From the NCBI GenBank assembly GCA_039933215.1, contig JBDTOO010000014.1:7603-71602 (forward strand): 64,000 nucleotides of DNA, read 5' to 3'. A model generated the notes under the pieces. That model was not told the DNA's origin. It saw nothing but the letters and a program-made list of their open reading frames with translations, and made no database searches. Positions 8,533 through 15,585 of this stretch are shown in pieces. Origin of the DNA: JALYUA01 sp039933215. Lineage in GTDB: Bacteria > Acidobacteriota > Thermoanaerobaculia > UBA5066 > Gp7-AA6. Within the stretch, counting starts at the first letter, position 1, and each line of letters starts with the position of its first letter. The position numbers were made by a program, and so were the translations under genes.

Positions 8533-9369
8533 TCAGCCGGCCTGCCCCGCGCCGGCCGCCGCTCTCTTCGCGCGGTCCCGGAGCCGCGGGTCGGCGATGC
8601 GGTCCGTCCATGCCGGGAACGCCTCGGTCGGTCCGAGCCATCTCAGCTCTTCGGCGCGGCGGAAGAGCGGCGCGTCCGTGCGGAGCGTCGCCAGGTCCTT
8701 GAAGAGGAGCGCCAGGTCGCGCCGTTCGCCGAGCACGGCGGGCGGGAAGGCTTCCAGCGGGCCGTGACGGACGATGAGCCGCGCCGCCGTGACGGCGCCG
8801 ATCCCGGGGATCCCCGGGTAGCCGTCGGCCGCGTCGCCCACCAAAGCGAGGTAATCGGGAATGAGAGACGGATCGACGCCGAATTTTTCGCGCACCCCCG
8901 CCGCGCCCCGGATGACCTGCGACCGGCGGTCCACCTGCACGACGCGGTCGCCGCGCACGCACTGCGCGAGGTCCTTGTCCGGCGTCCAGATGCAGACCTT
9001 CTCGACTTCGCGGTCCTCGGACGCGATCCAGGCCGCCGAGGCCAGGGCGTCGTCCGCCTCGAGCTCGACCATCGGCCAGACAGCGACGCCCATGGCGGTG
9101 AGGGCCTCTTCGAGCGGGTGGAACTGGGCGAGCAGCGCGCGATCGACGCCCTCCCCCGTCTTGTAATCCCGCCAGAGCCGGTTTCGGAACGACTCGATCA
9201 CATGGTCCGTGGCCACGCCGACGTGCGTCGCGCCCTTCTCGATCATTTCGAGGACGGTGTGGAGAACGCCGCTCACCGCGCCGAGCGGCGGATCCTCCTT
9301 CTTGAACCGGCGGAGCCCGTAGAAGTGCCGGAAGAGCTCGTAGGTGCCGTCGACCAGATGGACGATCAC
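8533..9369 (-). CDS. 5'-3' exonuclease / flap endonuclease (PolI N-domain family)
   Basis: Length 278 residues with a GTG start. It matches the free-standing 5'-3' exonuclease domain: LVDGTYELFRHFYG at the N-terminus, VGVATDHVIESFRN, then acidic metal-site clusters (ELEADDALASAAW, WTPDKDLAQCV). A helix-hairpin-helix with DYLALVGDAADGYPGIPGIG follows at about residues 170-195. Such enzymes remove RNA primers or cut 5' flaps. It starts only 7 nt after the ECF42-like sigma stop on the same strand, so it is probably transcribed with the sigma/YCII group. No polymerase domain is attached, as expected for the stand-alone form. Confidence 0.9.
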   Translation of the reverse strand: MIVHLVDGTYELFRHFYGLRRFKKEDPPLGAVSGVLHTVLEMIEKGATHVGVATDHVIESFRNRLWRDYKTGEGVDRALLAQFHPLEEALTAMGVAVWPMVELEADDALASAAWIASEDREVEKVCIWTPDKDLAQCVRGDRVVQVDRRSQVIRGAAGVREKFGVDPSLIPDYLALVGDAADGYPGIPGIGAVTAARLIVRHGPLEAFPPAVLGERRDLALLFKDLATLRTDAPLFRRAEELRWLGPTEAFPAWTDRIADPRLRDRAKRAAAGAGQAG

Positions 9370-9376
9370 GCCCGCG

Positions 9377-10654
9377 TCACGCCGGCACCGCCGGAGCCGC
9401 GCATTCCGCGGCGCGCTTCCGGAGAAGCGTCTCCTCGCGCGCGTTGCGCGTGAGGGACGCGGCCCGCTCGAACTCGGAGCGCGCCTCGTCGAGCCGGCCG
9501 AGCTTCTTCAAGAGATCGCCGCGCACGCTCGGCAGGAGATGGTAGGAGGCGAGCGACGGCTCGGACGTCAACCGGTCGACCAGCTCGAGTCCCGCCGCCG
9601 GGCCGGAGGCCATCGAGACGGCGACCGCGCGGTTCAGCTCGACGACGGGCGACGGCGCGATCCGCGCGAGCGACGCGTAGAGCCGCGCGATCTCCTCCCA
9701 GTCGGTCTCGCCGGGAGTCCGGGCGCGCGCATGGCAGGCGGCGATCGCCCCCTGCAGCGCGTAGAGGTCGAGCGCCCCGCCGAGCTTCCCGGAGCGCTCG
9801 AGCGCGGCGAGACCGCGGCGGATCAGGAGTTGGTCCCACCGCGAGCGATCCTGCTCCAGCAGCAGCACCGGCTCGCCGGCCGGGCCCACGCGGGCGCCGG
9901 CTCGGGAAGCCTGGATTTCCATCAGCGCGACGAGGCCGTGGACCTCGGACTCCTCCGGCGCGAGCTCGGCGAGCACCCGGCCCAGCCGGAGCGCGTCTTC
10001 GCAGAGCCCGGGCCGCATCCAGTCGTCGCCCGCCGTGGCCGCGTATCCCTCGTTGAAGACCAGGTAGATGACCTGCAGGACCGATGAGAGGCGGGCGGCA
10101 AACTCTTCCCGGCGCGGCACCTCGAACGGCACGTCCGCCGCGGCGAGCGTCTTCTTGGCCCGCACGATCCGCTGGGCCACTGTCGGCTCCGGAACGAGGA
10201 AGGCGCGGGCGATCTCGTCGGTCGTCAGCCCGCCGAGCAGACGGAGGGTGAGAGCGACGCGGGCGTCGGTCGAAAGGATCGGATGACAGGCCGTGAATAT
10301 CAGGCGCAGGAGATCGTCGCCGATGTCGTCGTCGATCGCCGATTCGAGCTCCGTCACCGCCGCCTCCTGCCTCCCCTCGATGTCGCGGCCGATCTCCTCG
10401 TGCTTACGGGCGGCGACCGTCCGGCGGCGGAGCCGGTCGATGGCGCGATGCTTCGCGGTCGCCATCAGCCAGGCGCCGGGCTTGTCCGGGACGCCCGCCT
10501 CCGGCCAGCTTTCGAGCGCCGCGACGAGGGCGTCCTGAGCCAGGTCCTCCGCCAGGCCGACGTCGCGAACGATCCGGGCGAGCCCGGCGATCAGCCTCGG
10601 CGATTCGATCCGCCAGACGGCGTCGATGGCGCGATGGGTGTCGGAAGTCGTCAC
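9377..10654 (-). CDS. ECF42-like sigma factor with C-terminal TPR extension
   Basis: Length 425 residues, much longer than a plain ECF factor. Region 2 is at about 10-75 (DVGLAEDLAQDALVAALESW, PGAWLMATAKHRAIDRLRRR). Region 4 is at about 115-175 (LTLRLLGGLTTDEIARAFLVPEPTVAQRIVRAKK). A long C-terminal helical part follows (DUF6596/TPR-like, about 185-415; VFNEGYAATAGDDW is characteristic). This architecture, together with neighbouring YCII/DGPF genes, defines the ECF42 group, whose members have no anti-sigma factor and are thought to be controlled by the extension. The four upstream YCII genes on the same strand fit that. The gap to the nearest YCII stop is 90 nt. Confidence 0.92.
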   Translation of the reverse strand: MTTSDTHRAIDAVWRIESPRLIAGLARIVRDVGLAEDLAQDALVAALESWPEAGVPDKPGAWLMATAKHRAIDRLRRRTVAARKHEEIGRDIEGRQEAAVTELESAIDDDIGDDLLRLIFTACHPILSTDARVALTLRLLGGLTTDEIARAFLVPEPTVAQRIVRAKKTLAAADVPFEVPRREEFAARLSSVLQVIYLVFNEGYAATAGDDWMRPGLCEDALRLGRVLAELAPEESEVHGLVALMEIQASRAGARVGPAGEPVLLLEQDRSRWDQLLIRRGLAALERSGKLGGALDLYALQGAIAACHARARTPGETDWEEIARLYASLARIAPSPVVELNRAVAVSMASGPAAGLELVDRLTSEPSLASYHLLPSVRGDLLKKLGRLDEARSEFERAASLTRNAREETLLRKRAAECAAPAVPA

Positions 10655-10744
10655 GGCTCCCGATTAGAGCATCGACTTCTTTCTCTTGCGCCCTCCCCTC
10701 GCGCCATGCCCCGGGGTCGAATCGGGGACGGGCGTTATTCGCCG

Positions 10745-11122
10745 TCACTTCCCGGGCCGCTCGAAAGACTCGATCGGGCGCACCTCGATGCCTCCGCCGA
10801 GAAATCGGCCGAGGTGCGCGCCGGGGTGATTCGACGCCACGGCGACGGCTTCGTCGAGATCCCGAGCTTCGATCACGAAAAACGCACCGAAGGGCTCCGG
10901 CGTCTGCGCGTAGGGACCCGGCGTCACGCGGGGACCGCTCTCACCGGGCCGGATCGTCCGCGACTCGGAGGGAAGGGCGAGGGACCCGACGAGGTCCAGA
11001 TGTCCGCTGCCGTGAAGCGCCGCATCGTGGGGCGCGCATTCCTTCCCGAGCTCCTCGAGATCCTCCGGAGTCAGCGCCTCGTACTTCCTCGTCTCGTAGT
11101 GGCAGATGCAGAGGTATTTCAT
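10745..11122 (-). CDS. YCII-related (DGPF-type) protein, divergent member
   Basis: Length 125 residues; last of four tandem YCII-fold genes before the sigma gene. It starts MKYLCICHYE and keeps the general pattern, with GPYAQTPEPFGAFFVIEARDLDEAVAVA at about 70-95. The family signature DGPF(A/V)E is replaced by PGPYAQT, so it is the most diverged of the four. YCII proteins are small ferredoxin-fold proteins of unknown or uncertain enzymatic role, often under ECF42 control. Probably co-transcribed with its neighbours. Confidence 0.85.
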   Translation of the reverse strand: MKYLCICHYETRKYEALTPEDLEELGKECAPHDAALHGSGHLDLVGSLALPSESRTIRPGESGPRVTPGPYAQTPEPFGAFFVIEARDLDEAVAVASNHPGAHLGRFLGGGIEVRPIESFERPGK

Positions 11123-11147
11123 TCGAGCTCCCGTCCCGCGGACGCCG

Positions 11148-11582
11148 TCACGGCTTTTCGCGCCGGCCGGATCGATTCTGCATCTCGGTAAAGCCCTCCG
11201 CCGCCTTCTGCACGTCGGGAGGAAATTCCGACATCTCCTGGACCTGGCGGACCTCGATGACCTCGTTATCGGACCCCGGACACCGGGACGCCCATGCGAC
11301 GGCGTCCGCCTTGGACGGGACGTCGATCATCCAGTAGCCCCCGAGGACCTCCTTCGCCTCCGCGAAGGGACCGTCCGTCACCCGCGCCTGGCCTCCGGAA
11401 AACGAGACCCGCGCGCCCTCCGACGGCGGATGGAGGCCGTCGAGGGCGACCAGCACCCCGGCCTTCTGGAGGGACTCGTTGTACTTCATCATCGCGGCCA
11501 CGCTCGCGGCGTCCGGCATCGTTCCCGGCTTCGCCGTTTCGTACCCCTTCGGGATCATCAGCATCATGAATCGCATTTTCAT
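11148..11582 (-). CDS. YCII-related DGPF-motif protein
   Basis: Length 144 residues. It contains the full family signature TDGPFAEAKEVLGGYWMIDV at about residues 68-87 and the preceding EGARVSFSGGQARV strand. The start MKMRFMMLMIPKGYE is typical. The C-terminal tail (FPPDVQKAAEGF) resembles the tail of the paralogue at 12054, so these two are probably closest relatives. Spacing to the next gene downstream is 25 nt, consistent with one transcript ending in the ECF42-like sigma gene. Confidence 0.9.
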   Translation of the reverse strand: MKMRFMMLMIPKGYETAKPGTMPDAASVAAMMKYNESLQKAGVLVALDGLHPPSEGARVSFSGGQARVTDGPFAEAKEVLGGYWMIDVPSKADAVAWASRCPGSDNEVIEVRQVQEMSEFPPDVQKAAEGFTEMQNRSGRREKP

Positions 11583-11659
11583 CTCCTTCTCGGCGTCTCT
11601 TCCTCTCGTGGCATCGCCGCGTTCTCCCTCCGCCGGTCCCTTCGTCGTGTCGTGTGGTC

Positions 11660-12007
11660 TCAGAATGCCGCAGCGTCGTGCATTTCGCGGATCTCGGACT
11701 CGCCCGTTCCCGCCACCCGGAGGAAGCGCCGGGCGAGCTCGACTGCCTCGGCCTTCGACTTCACCTGGACGATCGCGTATCCGGCGACCAGCTCCTTGGT
11801 CTCGGCGAACGGTCCGTCCGTGACCGTGAAATGGTCCCCGGAGATCCGCACCCGAACGCCCCGGGAGCTCGGCTGAAGTCCGTCGGCCGTCACGAGAACG
11901 CCGGTCTTCGCCATGTCCTCGATCAACTGACCCATCGCGGCCATCTCCTGCTCGGTCGGCGGAGCGTCCGTTTCGTGGCCGGGCTTGTAGAGCATCATGA
12001 ATCGCAT
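11660..12007 (-). CDS. YCII-related DGPF-motif protein
   Basis: Length 115 residues, the minimal-length YCII protein of the cluster. Signature TDGPFAETKELVAGYAIVQV lies at about residues 61-80. The N-terminal strand is MRFMMLYKPGHETDAPPTEQ. It has no tail beyond the fold. The gap to the downstream gene is 77 nt. Function unknown; expression with the sigma factor is inferred from order and strand. Confidence 0.9.
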   Translation of the reverse strand: MRFMMLYKPGHETDAPPTEQEMAAMGQLIEDMAKTGVLVTADGLQPSSRGVRVRISGDHFTVTDGPFAETKELVAGYAIVQVKSKAEAVELARRFLRVAGTGESEIREMHDAAAF

Positions 12008-12053
12008 CGTCTTCTCCTTATCCGTCCCCGTCTCGATCCCGCGGCGTCCGCGG

Positions 12054-12491
12054 TTACTTCTTCTTCTGCTGTTCTTCGACCTGCGCTCGGATCCGTTCCT
12101 CCTGCTTGCGCAGCTCGGGTGTGAACTCGGCGCCGAAATCCTCCGCCTCGAATATCTGCCGGATCTCGATCTCCGACTCGGTCCCCGGTGACGGATTCGG
12201 CACGCGCTTGATCCACTCGATCGCCTCCTCCTTCGACTTCACCTGGAGGAGCCAGAATCCGCACACGAGCTCCTTCGTCTCGGCGAAAGGTCCTTCGATC
12301 ACGGTCCTCTTCGAACCGGAGAACCGCACCCGCACGCCTTTCGAGCTCGGCTGGAGCCCCTCGGCTGCCAGTAGCACGCCGGCCTTCGCGAGCTCTTCGT
12401 TGAATTTCCCCATCTCAGCCAGGAGCTTCTCGTCCGGAAGAACCCCCGCCTCCGAGTTCTTGTCCGCCTTGACCATCACCATGAATTTCAT
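12054..12491 (-). CDS. YCII-related DGPF-like protein, first gene of the ECF42 cluster
   Basis: Length 145 residues, with signature IEGPFAETKELVCGFWLLQV at about residues 66-85 (Glu replaces Asp in DGPF). A Lys/Glu-rich C-terminal tail (about 125-145) is predicted helical. It is the promoter-proximal gene of the presumed operon of four YCII genes, sigma factor and exonuclease. A candidate ECF promoter lies about 75-100 bases upstream on the minus strand. Good ribosome site (ggggagg) before ATG 12491. Confidence 0.9.
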   Translation of the reverse strand: MKFMVMVKADKNSEAGVLPDEKLLAEMGKFNEELAKAGVLLAAEGLQPSSKGVRVRFSGSKRTVIEGPFAETKELVCGFWLLQVKSKEEAIEWIKRVPNPSPGTESEIEIRQIFEAEDFGAEFTPELRKQEERIRAQVEEQQKKK

Positions 12492-12564
12492 TTCGTCCTC
12501 CCCTTCGTATTCCGAGTCGCTTGCCGGACGGTCGCGCCCGGCTCGTCCCCTCTTCTACTCATAC

Positions 12565-12591
12565 GTCGGCTGAGCGTCGGCGAAATCGACA
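12565..12591 (-). promoter_or_regulatory. Candidate ECF42-type promoter (TGTCGA-N17-CGAC)
   Basis: On the minus strand TGTCGA (12591-12586) is followed after 17 bases by CGAC (12568-12565), upstream of the first YCII gene. ECF42 sigma factors are known to use a TGTCGA -35 and a CGA/TC-type -10, so this would make the cluster autoregulated. The match is short and found by eye. Confidence 0.45.
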
Positions 12592-12608
12592 CGGTGAAAC
12601 CGATTTCG
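12581..12608. promoter_or_regulatory. Inverted repeat between YCII operon and VOC gene
   Basis: Perfect 8-bp arms CGAAATCG (12581-12588) and CGATTTCG (12601-12608) separated by 12 bases, overlapping the candidate -35 of the YCII promoter. It could be an operator for a dimeric regulator in this divergent region. No cognate regulator can be named. Confidence 0.4.
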
Positions 12609-12756
12609 GACGAAATTTCCCAACTCGTTACAGGGCAAAGACTTCGCCCCAGCCTGAGCGCCGGGGACGGGCCGGGGCTCGTCCGGATGGCAGGCGCCAT
12701 GAATGCTCGCAGGCCGCCGCACGAGGCATGGGGCCTCGGGCAGAAGGGAGACCGAC

Positions 12757-13128
12757 ATGGGCAACCCATTCGTGCACGTCGAGCTCAACACGACCGACCT
12801 CGACAAGGCGAAGAAGTTCTACGGCGACCTCTTCGACTGGAATCTCGAGGACGTTCAGATGGGCCCGATGGGCACCTACACGATGATCCAGCCGGGAACG
12901 GGAACCGGCGGCGGCATGCTCCGGCACCCCGATCCGAAAGGCCCCTCCGCGTGGCTCGCCTACGTGGACGTGGACGACATCGGGGCATCGACGAAGAAGG
13001 CGAAGTCGCTCGGCGCCACCATCATGAAGGACGTGACCGAGGTGCCCGGCGTCGGCTGGATGAGTATCCTCGTCGATCCGACGGGAGCGATGCTCGCGCT
13101 CTGGAAGCCGAAGCCGAAGACCTCCTGA
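12757..13128 (+). CDS. VOC-family protein
   Basis: Length 123 residues from ATG 12757, preceded by gaaggag; the open frame extends upstream without homology. The VOC/glyoxalase-like fold shows VHVELNTTDLDKAKKFYGDL at the start, GGGMLRHPDPKGPSAWLAYV in the middle and GWMSILVDPTGAMLALWKPK at the end. The second half repeats the beta-alpha-beta pattern (about 65-118). This type (single-domain, FVHVEL start) is common beside YCII and SRPBCC genes; substrate unknown. It is divergent from the YCII/ECF42 cluster. Confidence 0.85.
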   Translation: MGNPFVHVELNTTDLDKAKKFYGDLFDWNLEDVQMGPMGTYTMIQPGTGTGGGMLRHPDPKGPSAWLAYVDVDDIGASTKKAKSLGATIMKDVTEVPGVGWMSILVDPTGAMLALWKPKPKTS

Positions 13129-13252
13129 CGCCGGTGCCGCAGGGGGGAGGCCTCCCGTCGGAGGTCTCCCCCGGCGGGCTCATGTTCCGGCTTGGCGTCG
13201 CTTCGGATATCTGGTCCAATGCGAGTCTTCGACACAGCAGCAAGGAGCCGAT

Positions 13253-13825
13253 ATGGACGAGCGTGGCCCCGAATCGACGAGCATCGAGGAGACTCCGCGG
13301 ATCGAAGTCCAGGGGCGGAATTTTGACGTCACGATCGAGCAGTTCCTCGGCGTCTTCACCAACTTCGCCCCCACCGTGCGCAAGAACCCGGCGCAGGTGT
13401 TCGACGCCGCGCGGGAGATCTACGCCCTCGCGTGGGATGCCTGGGCTCCGACGGTCGCGGTGACCGAGATCGTCGTGACGACCCAACCCGCGCCGGCAGG
13501 CCACCCGCCCCAGACGGTCTCGTCCTCCGTCAAGGTCGTGGGGTTCGGATTCCGGCCCGGCGTTCCCGTGCGCCTGAAGTGGAACAACGCGTGGGGCTTT
13601 CCGGGGACATCCGTCGCTCTCCCGGACGGAGTGCCCGACAGTCACGGCCGTTTCGGCCTCGTCCTGCAGCACGCGACGATCCCGAAGGCGGGAAAGAGCT
13701 GGGTCTGGGAGCAGATGAACCAGCTGGTTCTCGTCGCGCAGCAGCCTCGCCCGAATGGAAGCATCGAGAACTACGCCGACTACCGGCCTGTGCCGCCACA
13801 CGTGCTCTGGCAGTGGGTGCCCTGA
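13253..13825 (+). CDS. Unrecognised cytoplasmic protein with an Ig-like/TIG-like half
   Basis: Length 190 residues; aaggag ribosome site before ATG 13253. I do not recognise the family. The N-terminal 60 residues are helical and acidic (IEQFLGVFTNFAPTVRKNPA). From about residue 70 the sequence is beta-rich (TVAVTEIVVTTQP, SSSVKVVGFGFRPGVPVRLK), somewhat like an Ig/TIG sandwich, and ends with an aromatic tail (PPHVLWQWVP). No signal peptide or membrane segment. It sits between the VOC gene and the SRPBCC/ArsR pair; no operon partner is evident. Confidence 0.65.
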   Translation: MDERGPESTSIEETPRIEVQGRNFDVTIEQFLGVFTNFAPTVRKNPAQVFDAAREIYALAWDAWAPTVAVTEIVVTTQPAPAGHPPQTVSSSVKVVGFGFRPGVPVRLKWNNAWGFPGTSVALPDGVPDSHGRFGLVLQHATIPKAGKSWVWEQMNQLVLVAQQPRPNGSIENYADYRPVPPHVLWQWVP

Positions 13826-13904
13826 CTCGATTCCCCCGCCGAACGGTCCGGCGTCGTTTCCGCCGTTCTGCGACGGCGCTGCCGAAAGTGATGCTCGCCC
13901 ATCA

Positions 13905-13963
13905 GCAACTTCCAGGTTGCCATTTGCTCCCGGCCGGACGTAGTATGCAATCTGGAGGTTGCA
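13905..13963 (+). promoter_or_regulatory. Promoter with twin operators for the SRPBCC-ArsR operon
   Basis: A sigma-70-like promoter is visible: TTGCCA at 13917-13922, 18-bp spacer, TAGTAT at 13941-13946. Two similar inverted repeats flank it: GCAAC-TTCCAG-GTTGC at 13905-13920, overlapping the -35, and TGCAA-TCTGGAGG-TTGCA at 13946-13963, covering the transcription start and the ribosome site GGAGG. The GCAA cores are 42 bp apart, about four helical turns, so two bound dimers would lie on the same face. The ArsR-type repressor encoded at 14407 is the likely ligand (inferred). Confidence 0.6.
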
Positions 13964-13964
13964 T

Positions 13965-14420
13965 ATGAGCACAGACCGCATCGAAAAGAAGATCGTCCTT
14001 CGCGCTCCGCGCTCCCGCGTCTGGCGCGCCATCGCCGACGCGAAGGAGTTCGGATCGTGGTTCGGTGTACAGCTCGAGAGCGCATTCTCGCCGGGGGCGC
14101 GCGTGGGGGGACAGATCACGATCTCCGGATACGACCACCTCCGGGTGGAGATCTGGATCGAGAAGATCGAGCCCGAGCGCGTCTTCTCTTTCCGCTGGCA
14201 TCCCAACGCGACCGATCCCGGCGTCGACTATTCGGCGGAGCCGACGACGCTGGTCGAGTTCACGCTCGAGGACACGGACGGGGGGGCAGGCACCGAGCTC
14301 ACCGTGACCGAATCCGGGTTCGACCGGGTCCCCGCGGCGCGGCGCGCCGAGGCGTTCCGGTCAAACGACCGCGGCTGGGCCGGACAGCTCCGTAACATCG
14401 AGCGGCATGTCGCTTCCTAG
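13965..14420 (+). CDS. SRPBCC/AHSA1-type protein
   Basis: Length 151 residues from ATG 13965, six bases after GGAGG; a TTG two codons upstream is less likely. START/AHSA1-like helix-grip fold: KIVLRAPRSRVWRAIADAKE at the start, SWFGVQLESAFSPGARVGGQ, then ERVFSFRWHPNA and LVEFTLEDTDGGAGTELTVT, and a final helix (GWAGQLRNIERHV). Proteins of this type bind hydrophobic ligands and are very often paired with ArsR regulators, as here: the ArsR start lies 14 bases inside this gene. Confidence 0.9.
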   Translation: MSTDRIEKKIVLRAPRSRVWRAIADAKEFGSWFGVQLESAFSPGARVGGQITISGYDHLRVEIWIEKIEPERVFSFRWHPNATDPGVDYSAEPTTLVEFTLEDTDGGAGTELTVTESGFDRVPAARRAEAFRSNDRGWAGQLRNIERHVAS

Positions 14421-14748
14421 GACCGCGGCGGCTGGCCTCGCGAAAGCGGGGCCGGTCTTCTTCGCCCTCGGCGACGAGACCCGCCTCGCGATCGTCGCTC
14501 GCCTCTCGTCCGGCGGACCGCAGTCGATCGTCCGGCTCACCAGCGGATCGGACGTCACGCGCCAGGCGATTACGAAACATCTCGGCGTTCTTGCCCGCGC
14601 CGGGCTCGTCCGCGGCTCCCGCCGGGGCCGCGAGCGAATCTGGGAGCTCGACAGCGCCGGGCTCGATCACGCCGCCCGCTATCTGGACGGCGTCTCGAAG
14701 CGGTGGGACAGCGCGCTCGACCGGTTGAGGAAGCTCGTCGAGGAGTGA
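14407..14748 (+). CDS. ArsR-family transcriptional regulator
   Basis: Length 113 residues. Winged helix-turn-helix: FFALGDETRLAIVARLSSGG at about 18-37, recognition region SDVTRQAITKHLGVLARAGL at about 48-67, and wing VRGSRRGRERIWELD. No metal-binding cysteine pair (ELCVCD-type) is present, so metal sensing is unlikely. It belongs to the SRPBCC-linked ArsR group. It overlaps the upstream gene by 14 nt, indicating coupled translation. Autoregulation through the two inverted repeats at 13905 and 13946 is inferred. Confidence 0.92.
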   Translation: MSLPRTAAAGLAKAGPVFFALGDETRLAIVARLSSGGPQSIVRLTSGSDVTRQAITKHLGVLARAGLVRGSRRGRERIWELDSAGLDHAARYLDGVSKRWDSALDRLRKLVEE

Positions 14749-14800
14749 CCGGGAAGCGAGCGGTTGCAGCGAGCGGTTACGCCCCGCTCCCCCACCGTCC

Positions 14801-15502
14801 TCACTGGCCTCCGAAGTCGACGAAGATGCCCGCCGCGAGCTCGGCCCCGCCGAGCCACCGCCCCGAGTCGAACGTCCCGCGGTCCTCCTGAAGCCGCCGG
14901 GCGCCCAGGTAGGTCCCGCGGCCTCGGACGTCGATGCGGACTCCGACCCAGCGCGCGGCGTAGTAACGACCGCCGATCGCCGCGCAGAGAGTCAGGCGGT
15001 TCGAATCGCGCACGGAGCGGTCGGGAACGTTGATGTCCAGGTTGGCGACCCCGGCGCCGAACGCGAGGTAGGGCGAGAAGGCGCCGAGTTGAAACGAGCG
15101 ATGCCCGACGAGCTCGATCGTCGCCAGATCGAGGCCGGCGACCGTGGCCTCGGTCGGGAAGACCCCGTCCTGAGGCTCGATCAAGACCGTGGGCGTGCGG
15201 CGCACCTCGACTTCGATGCCCCACTCGCGGGTGATTTGCGCGCCCACCCAGAATCCGTGGAGGTTCTCGTCGTCGACCGCGACGCGCTGGTCGAAATAGA
15301 CGTTGCTGCCTCGGGCGAGCTCGCCTCCGTGCAGACGTCCGATCCCGCCGCCGATCTCGATCGAGCCGGGGCGCGCCTGCGCGCGGAGCCGCCCCGCGCC
15401 GAGAAAAGAGAGGAGAAGGCCGAGACAGACGGCCGCCGCGCGAGAGCGGCGGGAATCGCCGGGCGCGATCTTCCCGCAAGGACATTCCTGGAACGGGATC
15501 AT
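14801..15502 (-). CDS. Outer-membrane beta-barrel protein (OmpA/OmpW-type small barrel)
   Basis: Length 233 residues from ATG 15502, preceded by gcggagg. Signal peptide about 1-45, with a long n-region and hydrophobic AAAVCLGLLLSFLGAGRLRA. Then alternating amphipathic strands (SIEIGGGIGRLHGG, NLHGFWVGAQITREWGIEVE, FSPYLAFGAGVANLDINV, AELAAGIFVDFGGQ), as in small eight-strand barrels. The terminal residues FVDFGGQ lack the classical terminal Phe. Function unknown. Divergent from the gene at 15586, with 83 bp between them. Confidence 0.75.
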   Translation of the reverse strand: MIPFQECPCGKIAPGDSRRSRAAAVCLGLLLSFLGAGRLRAQARPGSIEIGGGIGRLHGGELARGSNVYFDQRVAVDDENLHGFWVGAQITREWGIEVEVRRTPTVLIEPQDGVFPTEATVAGLDLATIELVGHRSFQLGAFSPYLAFGAGVANLDINVPDRSVRDSNRLTLCAAIGGRYYAARWVGVRIDVRGRGTYLGARRLQEDRGTFDSGRWLGGAELAAGIFVDFGGQ

Positions 15503-15585
15503 GAATTTCCTCCGCGGAGATTTCGGCGACTCGTCTGTGCGGCGCTGGAAAGTGGCCGGTATGATACCGCGCCGACGGAGGACGA

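Noticed and set aside
8533..9369. Phage origin for the exonuclease
   Set aside because: No other phage-like genes nearby, and close coupling to the ECF42 gene.
14407..14748. Metal-sensing ArsR
   Set aside because: The typical cysteine pair of the recognition helix is absent, and the partner is an SRPBCC gene rather than a metal transporter.
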